DNA of 64,000 nucleotides from an uncultured Duncaniella sp. (GCA_910586665.1 CAJUIX010000012.1:1-64000), one strand, 5' to 3'. Positions 53,032 through 60,473 are shown, counted from the first letter of the stretch. Program-made: numbers and translations. Notes: generated by a model from the sequence alone, not told the origin.

Positions 53032-53264
53032 GGCTCGGAGAGCCTGAACTATAGAAGCCCCAGGGTAAGCGAAGGCCGCAGGCCGTAGCGATGCCTGGGG
53101 TTATGTGATATTTGATATGATAGTTTGCATCGGAGATGCTAATTATCATAATGATAAGCATCTCCGATGCACATTCTACATTTTACGTTTGTCTACCCCA
53201 GGCATCGCTACGGCCTGCGGCCTTCGCTTACCCTGGGGTTTCTCTTGCCTAAGGTCTCCGACCT
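53032..53264. repeat. Modular GNA-hairpin repeat, locus R6
   Basis: Order: GGCTC-GGA-GAGCC, core plus, GCATC-GGA-GATGC, GCATC-TCC-GATGC, core minus, AGGTC-TCC-GACCT. It starts 8 bp after the GH43 stop. It is near-identical to R3 in opposite orientation and shares its middle with R4. The remainder of the gap to purN (53265-53367) has nothing recognised. Confidence 0.9.
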
Positions 53265-53367
53265 ATTCACTGACGGGCACAGGATTTTGAACGCCCTCAT
53301 TGTTAATATGTGTTAAACAAATCAGGCATTTAATCCCCGCTGCCGGCCAAGTTCTGCGGAAAAGCTA

Positions 53368-53375
53368 TACTTTTG
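53368..53375 (+). promoter_or_regulatory. -7 element of purN
   Basis: TACTTTTG, giving a leader of about 25 nt to the purN Met at 53406; no clear -33 box. Confidence 0.5.
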
Positions 53376-53405
53376 CGTTCTGTAACAGAAAAAACTTTGA
53401 CAGCG

Positions 53406-53969
53406 ATGAAGAAGATAGCCATATTTGCATCGGGGAGCGGCAGCAATGCCGAGAATATAATCCGCTATTTCCGCGACGGAGAGCGCGGGGCCGAGGTGGC
53501 GCTCGTGGTCTGCAACAAGCCCGACGCCGGCGTCATCAGCCGCAGCCGTGCCCTCGGAGTGGAGACAGCCGTGCTCAGCCGCAGTCAGATTAACGACCGG
53601 GAGCTTATGCTCGGGTTGCTCGGTGAGCGCGGGGTCGACCTGATAGTCCTCGCTGGCTTTCTGCTGATGATTCCGGGCTTTCTCATCGAGACATATAGCG
53701 ACAGAATTGTCAACATCCACCCCTCGCTGCTTCCGAAATTCGGTGGTAAAGGGATGTATGGCCGCCATGTGCATGAGGCGGTGGTTGCCGCGCGAGAGAG
53801 TGAGACCGGCATTACTATCCACTATGTCAGCGAGAAGTGCGACGAAGGTCGGATCATCTTCCAGGCAGTGACAGCAGTCAGCGAGACTGACACCGCCGCC
53901 GACGTAGAAGCCAAAGTCCACGCCCTCGAATGGAAACACTTCCCGGAAGTCATAGCCGAGCTGCTCTAA
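53406..53969 (+). CDS. purN: Phosphoribosylglycinamide formyltransferase
   Basis: Formylates GAR in purine synthesis using 10-formyl-tetrahydrofolate. I start at MKKIAIFASGSGSNAENII, giving 187 residues, because the longer frame begins inside the promoter. The catalytic residues Asn 103, His 105 (IVNIHPSLLPKFGGKGMYG) and Asp 146 (KCDEGRIIF) are present. It is monocistronic. Confidence 0.94.
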   Translation: MKKIAIFASGSGSNAENIIRYFRDGERGAEVALVVCNKPDAGVISRSRALGVETAVLSRSQINDRELMLGLLGERGVDLIVLAGFLLMIPGFLIETYSDRIVNIHPSLLPKFGGKGMYGRHVHEAVVAARESETGITIHYVSEKCDEGRIIFQAVTAVSETDTAADVEAKVHALEWKHFPEVIAELL

Positions 53970-54123
53970 AGACCTTAGTCTTTAACATCTTAAAGAGTCC
54001 TTAAAGTCTTTAAAGTCCTTAAGGTCCTTAACGACCCTATAAACCCAAACCTTAAACCAACTCTATACTCTATACTTTAAACTCTATACTAAAAAATAAA
54101 CCTTAAACCCAAACCTTCAACCC
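53967..54123. repeat. Heptamer-like TTTAAGG/TTAAACC tract
   Basis: Degenerate repeats of CTTAAAGTCCTTAAGGTCC type (53967-54036) and AAACCTTAAACC/CTCTATACTTTAAA type (54040-54122) fill the gap between purN and the DUF2461 gene. They resemble the tracts at 45626 and 60474. Confidence 0.7.
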
Positions 54124-54124
54124 T

Positions 54125-54799
54125 ATGAATCCCCCCTACATGCCCCGTGTGTTTGACTTTCTTGACCGCCTGTCGCGCAACAACAACCGTGAATGGTTCA
54201 AGGAGCACAAGAATGAGTATGACGAGCTTCGCGCCCTCTGGCTCGAGGACCTCGACCGACTCATAGCAATGGTGGCCCAGTGGATGCCCTCGGTTGCCGC
54301 GCAGACAGCGCGCCGGGCGGCCTACCGCATCTATCGCGACACGAGATTTTCAGCCGACAAGACCCCTTACAAGACATATTTCTCATCCTTCATTTCGCCC
54401 CACGGACGCGAGAAGGACTATGCCGGCTTCTATATCCACCAGGACATCGACAGCAAGGAGTGCTGCCTCTACGGAGGCATCTGGTGTCCCCCGGCGCCGA
54501 TACTCAACAAGCTCCGCCGCGCTATCGTCGACAATATCGAGGAGTGGGAGGAGATTATGAATTCCCCCGCCATAGTGAAGGACTACAGGGTCATATCAAT
54601 CAATCCGCTGAAGACCGTCCCGCGCGCCTATCCCAAGGACCATCCCCAGGCACAATGGCTTCGGATGCGTGACTACGGCCTCGCGCACGACACCGGCCGG
54701 AAATTCTTCGAAGACCCCGCCTGGCCTGAGAAATCAGCCGAACTCCTCCGCCCTATGGCCCCCTTCGTCGAATTTCTCAACTATTCGATTGACGAATAG
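54125..54799 (+). CDS. DUF2461 (TIGR02453) protein
   Basis: A 224-residue protein with the family features RNNNREWFKEHKNEYDELRA near 18-37, IYRDTRFSADKTPYKTYFSS near 73-92, and the Arg/His-bearing YAGFYIHQDIDSKECCLYGG. The family is common in Bacteria and has no firm function. It faces the YafQ toxin gene, with only 10 bp between stops. Confidence 0.88.
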   Translation: MNPPYMPRVFDFLDRLSRNNNREWFKEHKNEYDELRALWLEDLDRLIAMVAQWMPSVAAQTARRAAYRIYRDTRFSADKTPYKTYFSSFISPHGREKDYAGFYIHQDIDSKECCLYGGIWCPPAPILNKLRRAIVDNIEEWEEIMNSPAIVKDYRVISINPLKTVPRAYPKDHPQAQWLRMRDYGLAHDTGRKFFEDPAWPEKSAELLRPMAPFVEFLNYSIDE

Positions 54800-54809
54800 C
54801 GCCCCCTTG

Positions 54810-55079
54810 TCAGAAAAGCTCTGAGTGGGAGCCGAAGCGCACGAGGGTGATTATCCCCGCTTCCTTGTCAAACCAAATGAGCAACGTGTCATTCTCGATA
54901 TGACATTCCATGTGCCCCTTGTAGTTGCCGGTGAGGGGATGCGGCCTGTTTTCGTCGGGAATTGCATTGCCCGACGCCAGCAAATTGAGGATATTCTCCA
55001 GTTTTTTCAGCATTTCAGGCTGATGCTTATATCGTTTGAGATCCTTTTTAAACTGTGTGGTCAGTTTTAGGATGTTCAT
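54810..55079 (-). CDS. YafQ-type mRNA interferase toxin
   Basis: An 89-residue RelE-superfamily toxin. Residues matching the Escherichia coli YafQ active site are present: His 47 (HPLTGNYKGHMECH), His 60, Asp 64 (ENDTLLIWF), and His 85 in the terminal RFGSHSELF. It cuts mRNA at the ribosome when free. Its start overlaps the antitoxin stop (ATGA). Confidence 0.9.
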   Translation of the reverse strand: MNILKLTTQFKKDLKRYKHQPEMLKKLENILNLLASGNAIPDENRPHPLTGNYKGHMECHIENDTLLIWFDKEAGIITLVRFGSHSELF

Positions 55080-55321
55080 AGGGAGTCGACGAAGTTTCGA
55101 AAGTTGGAAAGGTCAAGCGTCTCGAGATTTTTGGCTTCCTCCGCCTCTTTCATTGCTGCCAATGTTGTCTTGTTGGGTCGTTCTGCGACAAAGGCCATCA
55201 GCACGCTCTCGACGAGATTGTTCAGGCTGCGGTTATGGCGCTTCGCCTCGGCTTGCAGACGGGCCAATAAGTCCTCGCTGAGACGGAAAGAGGTCTGTTT
55301 TCTTACGGATAGAGTATTCAT
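55076..55321 (-). CDS. Ribbon-helix-helix antitoxin of the YafQ module
   Basis: An 81-residue protein. The N-terminal RKQTSFRLSEDLLARLQAEA and RHNRSLNNLVESVLMAF form a ribbon-helix-helix DNA-binding dimer, and the acidic C-terminus (EEAEEAKNLETLDLSNFRNF) would cover the toxin. Unlike DinJ it has a CopG/Arc-like rather than RelB-like start. It should repress its own promoter just upstream. Confidence 0.85.
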   Translation of the reverse strand: MNTLSVRKQTSFRLSEDLLARLQAEAKRHNRSLNNLVESVLMAFVAERPNKTTLAAMKEAEEAKNLETLDLSNFRNFVDSL

Positions 55322-55343
55322 AGATGTGTGGTATTATGTGTCG

Positions 55344-55375
55344 CAAAGATAGTGCATTTGTATAACACTTGCAAT
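55344..55375 (-). promoter_or_regulatory. Promoter of the YafQ-type toxin-antitoxin module
   Basis: Minus strand: ATTG (55375-55372, imperfect -33), a 20-bp spacer and TATCTTTG (55351-55344). Confidence 0.55.
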
Positions 55376-55379
55376 TCCT

Positions 55380-55592
55380 TCATTGTTTTTCATGATGTCA
55401 TTTCCCTCTTCGGTTGGGGCTTCCGGGGCGGGAGATTCGGGGGTGGGGGTTTCCTGTGCGGCCTCGCGGCGGAGGGCGGCACGTCGACGGGCGGCTGCCG
55501 AGCGCTCTATGGCCGCGTCTATCTCGGGACGTAGAGTAATGAATATGACGAAGGGGGAATAGCGTAAATACGGGGGTAAAAATGAAATGTGA
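55380..55592 (-). other. Open frame that looks like an interrupted gene end
   Basis: The minus strand is open from 55592 to a stop at 55334 and reads, near its middle, FITLRPEIDAAIERSAAARR followed by an Ala/Glu/Pro-rich tail (ETPTPESPAPEAPTEEG). The composition is protein-like, but the only ATGs are close to the end. It may be the 3' part of a gene cut by the prophage, whose left end seems to be at about 55560-55590. Confidence 0.35.
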
Positions 55593-55760
55593 TTATTGAG
55601 TTTTTGTTAGTGCGTTTGTTTGTAGGGAGTTAGGGAGTTGGAGGTTAAAAACGAAATGTGTAAAAAGTTTACGAGGAGTTTATATGGGCGTTACATTTTG
55701 AACGGTGGATGTAAAGTTTTTCTTTACATTGGAGGTTGCGGGGTGTCAAAGCTTTTACAT
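55576..55760. promoter_or_regulatory. Cluster of related sites, candidate transposase-binding end
   Basis: Direct copies of TAAAAAyGAAATGTG (55578-55590 and about 55646-55660), and ATGTAAAG-like sites in both orientations: 55656-55667, 55689-55696, an 8-bp inverted pair ATGTAAAG/CTTTACAT at 55709-55729, and 55752-55760. Such clustering is expected at the left end of a Mu-like element. Between 55761 and 56018 no convincing gene or site was found. Confidence 0.55.
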
Positions 55761-56018
55761 CATCGGGGCTGCATGGCTGATTTTTGAGGCTGTGAGGCTC
55801 CGTTTTTCGCGTTGTGCCTGCGCGGATAAGGTTTTATCAGATTGGGAGAATGAGGGCGACAGAGGGGTTTATTTTGGCTCTATGGCGGGGTGCTTCCGCC
55901 GGTTCTGAGGGTGGAGTCTGAGGGGCCGCCGGTTGAGACTTGGCGCGTCATCAGCGCGAGCATGGCGACGGATCGCATTGCGCCGGTGGTCGTGGTTTTT
56001 GTGTTATTATTTTATGAA

Positions 56019-56074
56019 AATATTCCAAATAAGTACTATTTGGAATATTTATTGGCTGATAATAGTTATATTTG
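56019..56074 (+). promoter_or_regulatory. 31-bp palindromic operator with phage promoter
   Basis: AATATTCCAAATA (56019-56031), AGTAC, then TATTTGGAATATT (56037-56049), a perfect 13-bp dyad. It lies 17 bp before TATATTTG (56067-56074), the -7 box of the gene at 56100. The dyad covers the -33 region, so a dimeric regulator bound here should block the promoter. Confidence 0.7.
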
Positions 56075-56099
56075 CGGGGAATTTATAAAACGCTGCATC

Positions 56100-56324
56100 A
56101 TGATCAAGATTATACACGTCCACCTGAAGGGAAAGCGCAAGGATTACTACTTTGGAAGTATCTCTGCGGTGTTTGAAACGCTGTCGGCAGAGACGGTAGG
56201 AGTGACCAAGAGTTATCTTCAGCACGCCGGCTTGTCGGGTGGTGGGACGGTTGTCACCAGGACTGCTATTATCAAGCAGGCTGCTTTGATAAGGGGTTCG
56301 AGGGATAAGGGTTTTAGTGACTGA
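56100..56324 (+). CDS. Small phage protein, unknown function
   Basis: A 74-residue basic protein, MIKIIHVHLKGKRKDYYFGS followed by SAVFETLSAETVGVTKSYLQ and GGGTVVTRTAIIKQAALIRG. The ATG at 56100 is chosen because it follows the promoter. Similar short proteins occur in Bacteroidales phages and mobile elements; I do not know the function. It reads from the left end toward the repressor's 3' side. A weak GC-rich hairpin (56382-56409) follows. Confidence 0.7.
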   Translation: MIKIIHVHLKGKRKDYYFGSISAVFETLSAETVGVTKSYLQHAGLSGGGTVVTRTAIIKQAALIRGSRDKGFSD

Positions 56325-56543
56325 TTGAACGGCGTTTAAATGATATTCGAGGGGCTTTAAACGGTCTTTAAACGATTTTGCCTCCTGTCCGGGATAAATC
56401 GGGCGGGAGACAATGTTATTTTATATTCGTAAATACTTGATTTATCAATACTTGAATACTTAAACGGTGACTTGAGCGGTTTGGAATGGATTTTGAGGAC
56501 TTTTGTGGATAGGCCGAATAGGTCAAACAGGCCGAATATGGCT

Positions 56544-56579
56544 AATGGGGGGTCAAATGGGGGGTCAAATGGGGAGTCA
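56544..56579. repeat. Three tandem 12-bp repeats (AATGGGGGGTCA)
   Basis: Copies at 56544-56555, 56556-56567 and 56568-56579 (one mismatch), and a fourth at 56647-56658 (one mismatch). They lie about 1 kb from the element's left end, between the small gene and the repressor 3' end. The rest of 56410-56870 is AT-rich and has no convincing gene. Confidence 0.8.
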
Positions 56580-56873
56580 TAATTAATTGTTTAGTGCTGT
56601 GGCTTGGAAGCGACTAAATACGACATTTAGGATATATTTTGGACCTAATGGAGGGTCAAATTTAACAGACTTTAAATGTGGATTGTGTTATCACTCAAAT
56701 ATGACTGAGGTGTCATTTGGTATAATATTATATCGGATTCAAGGGGGTGTAATACCCGATAAAACCACTATTAAATTTAATTTATGCAAAGTAGTAATAT
56801 CTACTATATCAATAAATTATCTCTTCTGCTATATGCGTGCATTTGTGAATGGGTATACCCGGCAGGATTTTGG

Positions 56874-57524
56874 CTATTCTATACGCACAAATCCGACAAC
56901 AATTGCAATCCTATATATCTCTGTTTTAGGTATTGAAAAATCGTGATACTGTGGGTTATTTGATTTGCATAATATAGAATCTCCATTATCAAATATGCGC
57001 TTGATTACGATTCCTTGGGCGGTGTCGAGGACATGGGCGCGTCCCCACTGTATAAAAGAGGAGTCTTTGACATAGAGGCAGGCAAGCTCATCGCCTGAAA
57101 AATACTGGGGGAGCATGGAGTCTCCTCGAGCAAAGATTGTGAAATCATATCGAGGTAGGTTTGGTATTATAGGTATTTGTTCGCAATCTCTCAACATGGC
57201 CGATCCTACCGGGTGCGACAGACTGCCGGCGGCTGCGTCAAAGGGTATGCGAGGACGAGTCTCTGTATGTGCGGCCACTTGGATTGAGGACTTATCGGCC
57301 AATATGTTTTGTTTTGTCATCTCGCCTCTTCCTGTGATAAGCCAATCGAGATTGATTGATTCACAAATTGAAAACAAAAGTGGTAAATCAATAGAGTTCC
57401 GGCTTCTCCAATTTGAAAGGGTAGCTCGTTTGATACCAAGTTCGTTAGCGAGTTCACTATCAGTGTCAATCTTCAAGGCGTATTTAAGCCTATCCAATAC
57501 CTCATCCGATGAAAAAGTTTTCAT
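56874..57524 (-). CDS. LexA-like autocleavable phage repressor (S24 family)
   Basis: A 216-residue master repressor. Residues 1-70 are a helix-turn-helix domain (SELANELGIKRATLSNWRSR). The C-terminal half is an S24 peptidase: Ala 99-Gly 100 is a plausible self-cleavage site (PFDAAAGSLS), Ser 136 is in FARGDSMLPQ, and Lys 175 is in GIVIKRIF. RecA-stimulated cleavage should induce the phage after DNA damage. It is transcribed leftward from a promoter that faces the early operon, with three related operator sites in between. It is AT-rich. Confidence 0.9.
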   Translation of the reverse strand: MKTFSSDEVLDRLKYALKIDTDSELANELGIKRATLSNWRSRNSIDLPLLFSICESINLDWLITGRGEMTKQNILADKSSIQVAAHTETRPRIPFDAAAGSLSHPVGSAMLRDCEQIPIIPNLPRYDFTIFARGDSMLPQYFSGDELACLYVKDSSFIQWGRAHVLDTAQGIVIKRIFDNGDSILCKSNNPQYHDFSIPKTEIYRIAIVVGFVRIE

Positions 57525-57642
57525 TTTGTGAATATTTTCTTCAAAAAAGTTTTCATGTTTACAAAATGTGTATTACCTTTGCAACGCATACAGCGATGCA
57601 CGCCGTCAAAGATACGGAAAATTTACGAAAATTCACAAAATA
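57522..57642. promoter_or_regulatory. Phage control region with face-to-face promoters and three operators
   Basis: Rightward promoter: TTTC (57551-57554) and TACCTTTG (57574-57581). Leftward repressor promoter: TTTG (57639-57636), a 21-bp spacer, TATCTTTG (57614-57607). Related sites: CATTTTGTGAA at 57522-57532 (over the repressor start), its inverted near-copy TTTACAAAATG at 57558-57568 (between the rightward boxes), and TTCACAAAATA at 57632-57642 (over the leftward -33 box). Confidence 0.7.
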
Positions 57643-57649
57643 TAAAATT

Positions 57650-57907
57650 ATGAGCAAGCCAAAACTAATCCCTAATGCGGAAAAGAAAGCCGAGATGAAG
57701 GGGCTGATGAAAAAAGCTATCAACTGTCATCTCCAGTCAATAAGAAATCAGGCGAACATCCTCTCAAGAGTGATAGATCAGGCAGAGGAGGTTATGACCG
57801 AGGGGGAGTGTTTCCGCTCTAATGAATATTCCGCTGTGGCAATGATGGTCTGCCGAATGGAGCGCCTCGTTGAACGTGTGACAGAAATTATGAACAAAGC
57901 AAAATAA
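57650..57907 (+). CDS. Small helical early phage protein
   Basis: An 85-residue protein starting at 57650 (MSKPKLIPNAEKKAEMKGLM). It is nearly all helical and basic at the start (NCHLQSIRNQANILSRVIDQ, then RMERLVERVTEIMNKAK). It is the first gene of the rightward early operon, the place of Ner or Cro-like regulators in other phages, but it has no recognisable helix-turn-helix. Function unknown. Confidence 0.75.
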   Translation: MSKPKLIPNAEKKAEMKGLMKKAINCHLQSIRNQANILSRVIDQAEEVMTEGECFRSNEYSAVAMMVCRMERLVERVTEIMNKAK

Positions 57908-57910
57908 TAA

Positions 57911-57980
57911 AAATGGCCGGAGACCGCAAGAAGTTTTCATAATAAGATTTAAAAATTGGCACCTTGGTTTCCGGCCATTT
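57911..57980 (+). terminator. Long 15-bp hairpin in the early operon
   Basis: AAATGGCCGGAGACC (57911-57925) pairs with GGTTTCCGGCCATTT (57966-57980), one G-T pair, 40-nt loop. Only a weak A/T run follows, so it may be an attenuator or processing site rather than a full terminator. Confidence 0.5.
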
Positions 57981-58016
57981 ATAAAAAGATTAGTAATAAA
58001 CTCAAAATAACCCACA

Positions 58017-58379
58017 ATGAAAAGATTTATCTCGACAACAGTAGAGCAGCGCGAATTTATAAAGAAGACATTCGGTGTCAAAGACCGTATTGTGTTCGGC
58101 GCCTTATCCTATGAAAAGGACTCGGATCTCGCCAAGCGCATCCGCAAGCTCGCCCTCGAAAGAGGTGCGGTGAAAATGGTGACAAGTAAGGAGATCGAGA
58201 CAATCCATGACGCTGACGGTGTCATGACGCAACTCCTGCCTAATGGCGCGGTGATACAGGCCGACAAACTCTCCGGCATCCTCACGGTCTATTTCAAGGG
58301 TGTGCCTATGATAACTGTTGATAATCCGCGCCTGTCCGAGATTCCAGCCATACAAAGATCCGCGCTCGTTCTCAAGTAA
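58017..58379 (+). CDS. Phage protein of unknown function
   Basis: A 120-residue protein (MKRFISTTVEQREFIKKTFG). Its middle (VKMVTSKEIETIHDADGVMT, then QLLPNGAVIQADKLSGILTV) has alternating strands and helices. It sits 18 bp before the transposase gene and is probably in the same operon. No motif recognised; it may be a DNA-binding accessory of transposition. Confidence 0.72.
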   Translation: MKRFISTTVEQREFIKKTFGVKDRIVFGALSYEKDSDLAKRIRKLALERGAVKMVTSKEIETIHDADGVMTQLLPNGAVIQADKLSGILTVYFKGVPMITVDNPRLSEIPAIQRSALVLK

Positions 58380-58397
58380 AAAATCGGGGGGGTAATT

Positions 58398-60473
58398 ATG
58401 GAATATTACAATCGGATAATCTGCGTGACCTATGAGGATTTGACCTCTGGAGAAAATGCGATAATGACTCGGGGAGGTCTGAAGTCTCTTCTCCGTCGCA
58501 ACCCTAAGTGGCAGATCCAACAAGGCTGTCGTGGCAAATATGTGCTTATAGATTATTACGCCCTCCCCCTACGCTATCGTCAAAAATTCGAGGCTCAGTA
58601 TGGCAAGCCTGAACAGATACTAAAAGAAAAGGAAGTGAAAGCAACGCTGGTGTTTGATGAAGCAGCCCGTACGGTTTATGCCGGCTACCGCTATGACAAG
58701 GGCACTGAAAAGGATGTGTCGCTCCCGGAAGAACTTATCGAGGAGTACACAATCAATGCCTCGGTGCTCAATATACTCCTGGAGCGATATAACGACTGCA
58801 GGGCTTATCGCAAAGCCCGCGGAGGAAGCACGAGGGGTGTATGGGATATTGTGGTCGAGACAAGCGAGAACCTGCGCGAGACATACCGCCACACGCTCCC
58901 GGCTAATCCGGCGCGTCTGAGGGAAAAGATGAACCTCTATAAGAAAGAGGGTTATATGAGCCTCATCAGCGGCAAGGTCGGCAACCGTAGCGCCACAATC
59001 ATTACCGAGGAGGCAGGACGGCTCATCATTGCACTCAAGCGCTGCAAGACCCCGGTCTACACCAACCGGCAGCTGCTCGAGGAGTTCAACCGCCGTGCCA
59101 TCGAGAAGGGATGGAAGCCGTTAAAGAGCCAGCTGGCCCTGACGCAGTTCTTAGACCGTCCCGAAATCAAGCCGCTTTGGCTTGATGCTGTTATAGGCGA
59201 GCTGGCCGCACATCAGTTGTACAGCCGCAAAAACACCACCGTCCCGGCCTCGGTGAGAGACGCGCTTTGGTATGGCGACGGCACAAAGCTCAACCTATAC
59301 TACAAGGCACTCGAGGGTGGCAGGACTGTTATCAGGACGCTCAATGTCTACGAGGTCATGGACGCGTATTCCGAAGTCTTCCTCGGGTTCCACATCTCCG
59401 AGACCGAGGACTACGAGGCCCAGTATCACGCCTACCGCATGGCCGTGCAGACAGCCGGTTGCAAGCCCTACGAGCTTGTGTCGGACAACCAGGGAGGCCA
59501 TAAAAAGCTCCAGTCGCAGGACTTTTTCAAAAAGATCTGCCGCGTCTACCGCACCACGGCGCCATATAGCGGCCAGTCAAAGACAATAGAGAGCGCCTTC
59601 GGGCGCTTCCAAGCCGAGGTGCTACACCAGGACTGGCGCTTTACCGGCTGCAATATCACCGCCAAAGGACCCTACGCGCGCCCCGACATGGAGTTCATCA
59701 GGGCCAATGTCGACAAGCTCTACACGCTCGAGGAACTGAAACAGGCCTATATCGAGGCCCGCAATACATGGAACGAGGCAAAACATCCTCTTACCGGGGT
59801 TAGCCGCATGGAGATGTATCAGACGAGTGTCAACCCGCAGACCGAGCCGATAACGCCCGAGGAGATGGCCGACGTCTTTTGGCTCTACACCGACAAGCCC
59901 TCGACCTATACGAGCAGCGGCCTGAAGGTGACAATCAAGGGACGCACGCTCGTGTACGAGGTCTACGGCGGCAATGGCCGTCCCGACCATGAGTTCCTGC
60001 GCAACAATAACGGTCGCCAGTTTTTGGTCCAGTATGATCCGTATGATGACCGGGCAGTCAATCTCTATACTGTCGACGCCTCGGGAGGAAGACGTTTTGC
60101 GAGGGTGGCCAAACCCAAATTCAAGGTCCACAGGGCGCTACAGGACCAGGTGGCCGGCGACCAGGCATTTATCCGTGCTGAAATCGAGGCCAACCGCCAG
60201 GACCGCCTCGAGCGCCAGGCCGCGGCCCGCGCGATAGAGCTTGAGTTTGGCATGACGCCGGAGCAAATGGGACTCAACCGCCCGAAGCTCGCCGGCATCA
60301 ACATGCGGGACGAGGAGGTCAGGCGCGAGGTCGACCGCAGAGTTGAAAAGTACAGCCGCAGCCCCATACCCCTGACCCCGGGAGCTATCGGCAAGGCTAT
60401 CAGCCAGGCGATGTATGACCCCACGACGGGCAAGGTCGAGTTTGACGAGCGCAGGGCCGTGGGAAAACTGTAA
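58398..60473 (+). CDS. Mu-like DDE transposase (MuA functional analogue)
   Basis: A 691-residue protein. The N-terminal 280 residues are helical DNA-binding parts (GGLKSLLRRNPKWQIQQGCR; a helix-turn-helix region near 205-255). The catalytic triad is Asp 294 (LWYGDGTKLNLYY), Asp 363 (YELVSDNQGGHKKL), and Glu 398 (SKTIESAFGRFQAE), with 35 residues between the last two, the spacing of retroviral integrases rather than of MuA. A Mu-type C-terminal beta-barrel follows from about 470. It should carry out integration and replicative transposition. Confidence 0.92.
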   Translation: MEYYNRIICVTYEDLTSGENAIMTRGGLKSLLRRNPKWQIQQGCRGKYVLIDYYALPLRYRQKFEAQYGKPEQILKEKEVKATLVFDEAARTVYAGYRYDKGTEKDVSLPEELIEEYTINASVLNILLERYNDCRAYRKARGGSTRGVWDIVVETSENLRETYRHTLPANPARLREKMNLYKKEGYMSLISGKVGNRSATIITEEAGRLIIALKRCKTPVYTNRQLLEEFNRRAIEKGWKPLKSQLALTQFLDRPEIKPLWLDAVIGELAAHQLYSRKNTTVPASVRDALWYGDGTKLNLYYKALEGGRTVIRTLNVYEVMDAYSEVFLGFHISETEDYEAQYHAYRMAVQTAGCKPYELVSDNQGGHKKLQSQDFFKKICRVYRTTAPYSGQSKTIESAFGRFQAEVLHQDWRFTGCNITAKGPYARPDMEFIRANVDKLYTLEELKQAYIEARNTWNEAKHPLTGVSRMEMYQTSVNPQTEPITPEEMADVFWLYTDKPSTYTSSGLKVTIKGRTLVYEVYGGNGRPDHEFLRNNNGRQFLVQYDPYDDRAVNLYTVDASGGRRFARVAKPKFKVHRALQDQVAGDQAFIRAEIEANRQDRLERQAAARAIELEFGMTPEQMGLNRPKLAGINMRDEEVRREVDRRVEKYSRSPIPLTPGAIGKAISQAMYDPTTGKVEFDERRAVGKL

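Noticed and set aside
55705..55908. Cys-rich frame of 67 codons near the phage left end
   Set aside because: Begins with GTG within the binding-site cluster and has no support from promoter or composition.
56587..56946. Plus-strand frame of 119 codons before the repressor end
   Set aside because: It starts with TTG, overlaps the repressor's 3' end, and is AT-rich with no protein-like pattern.
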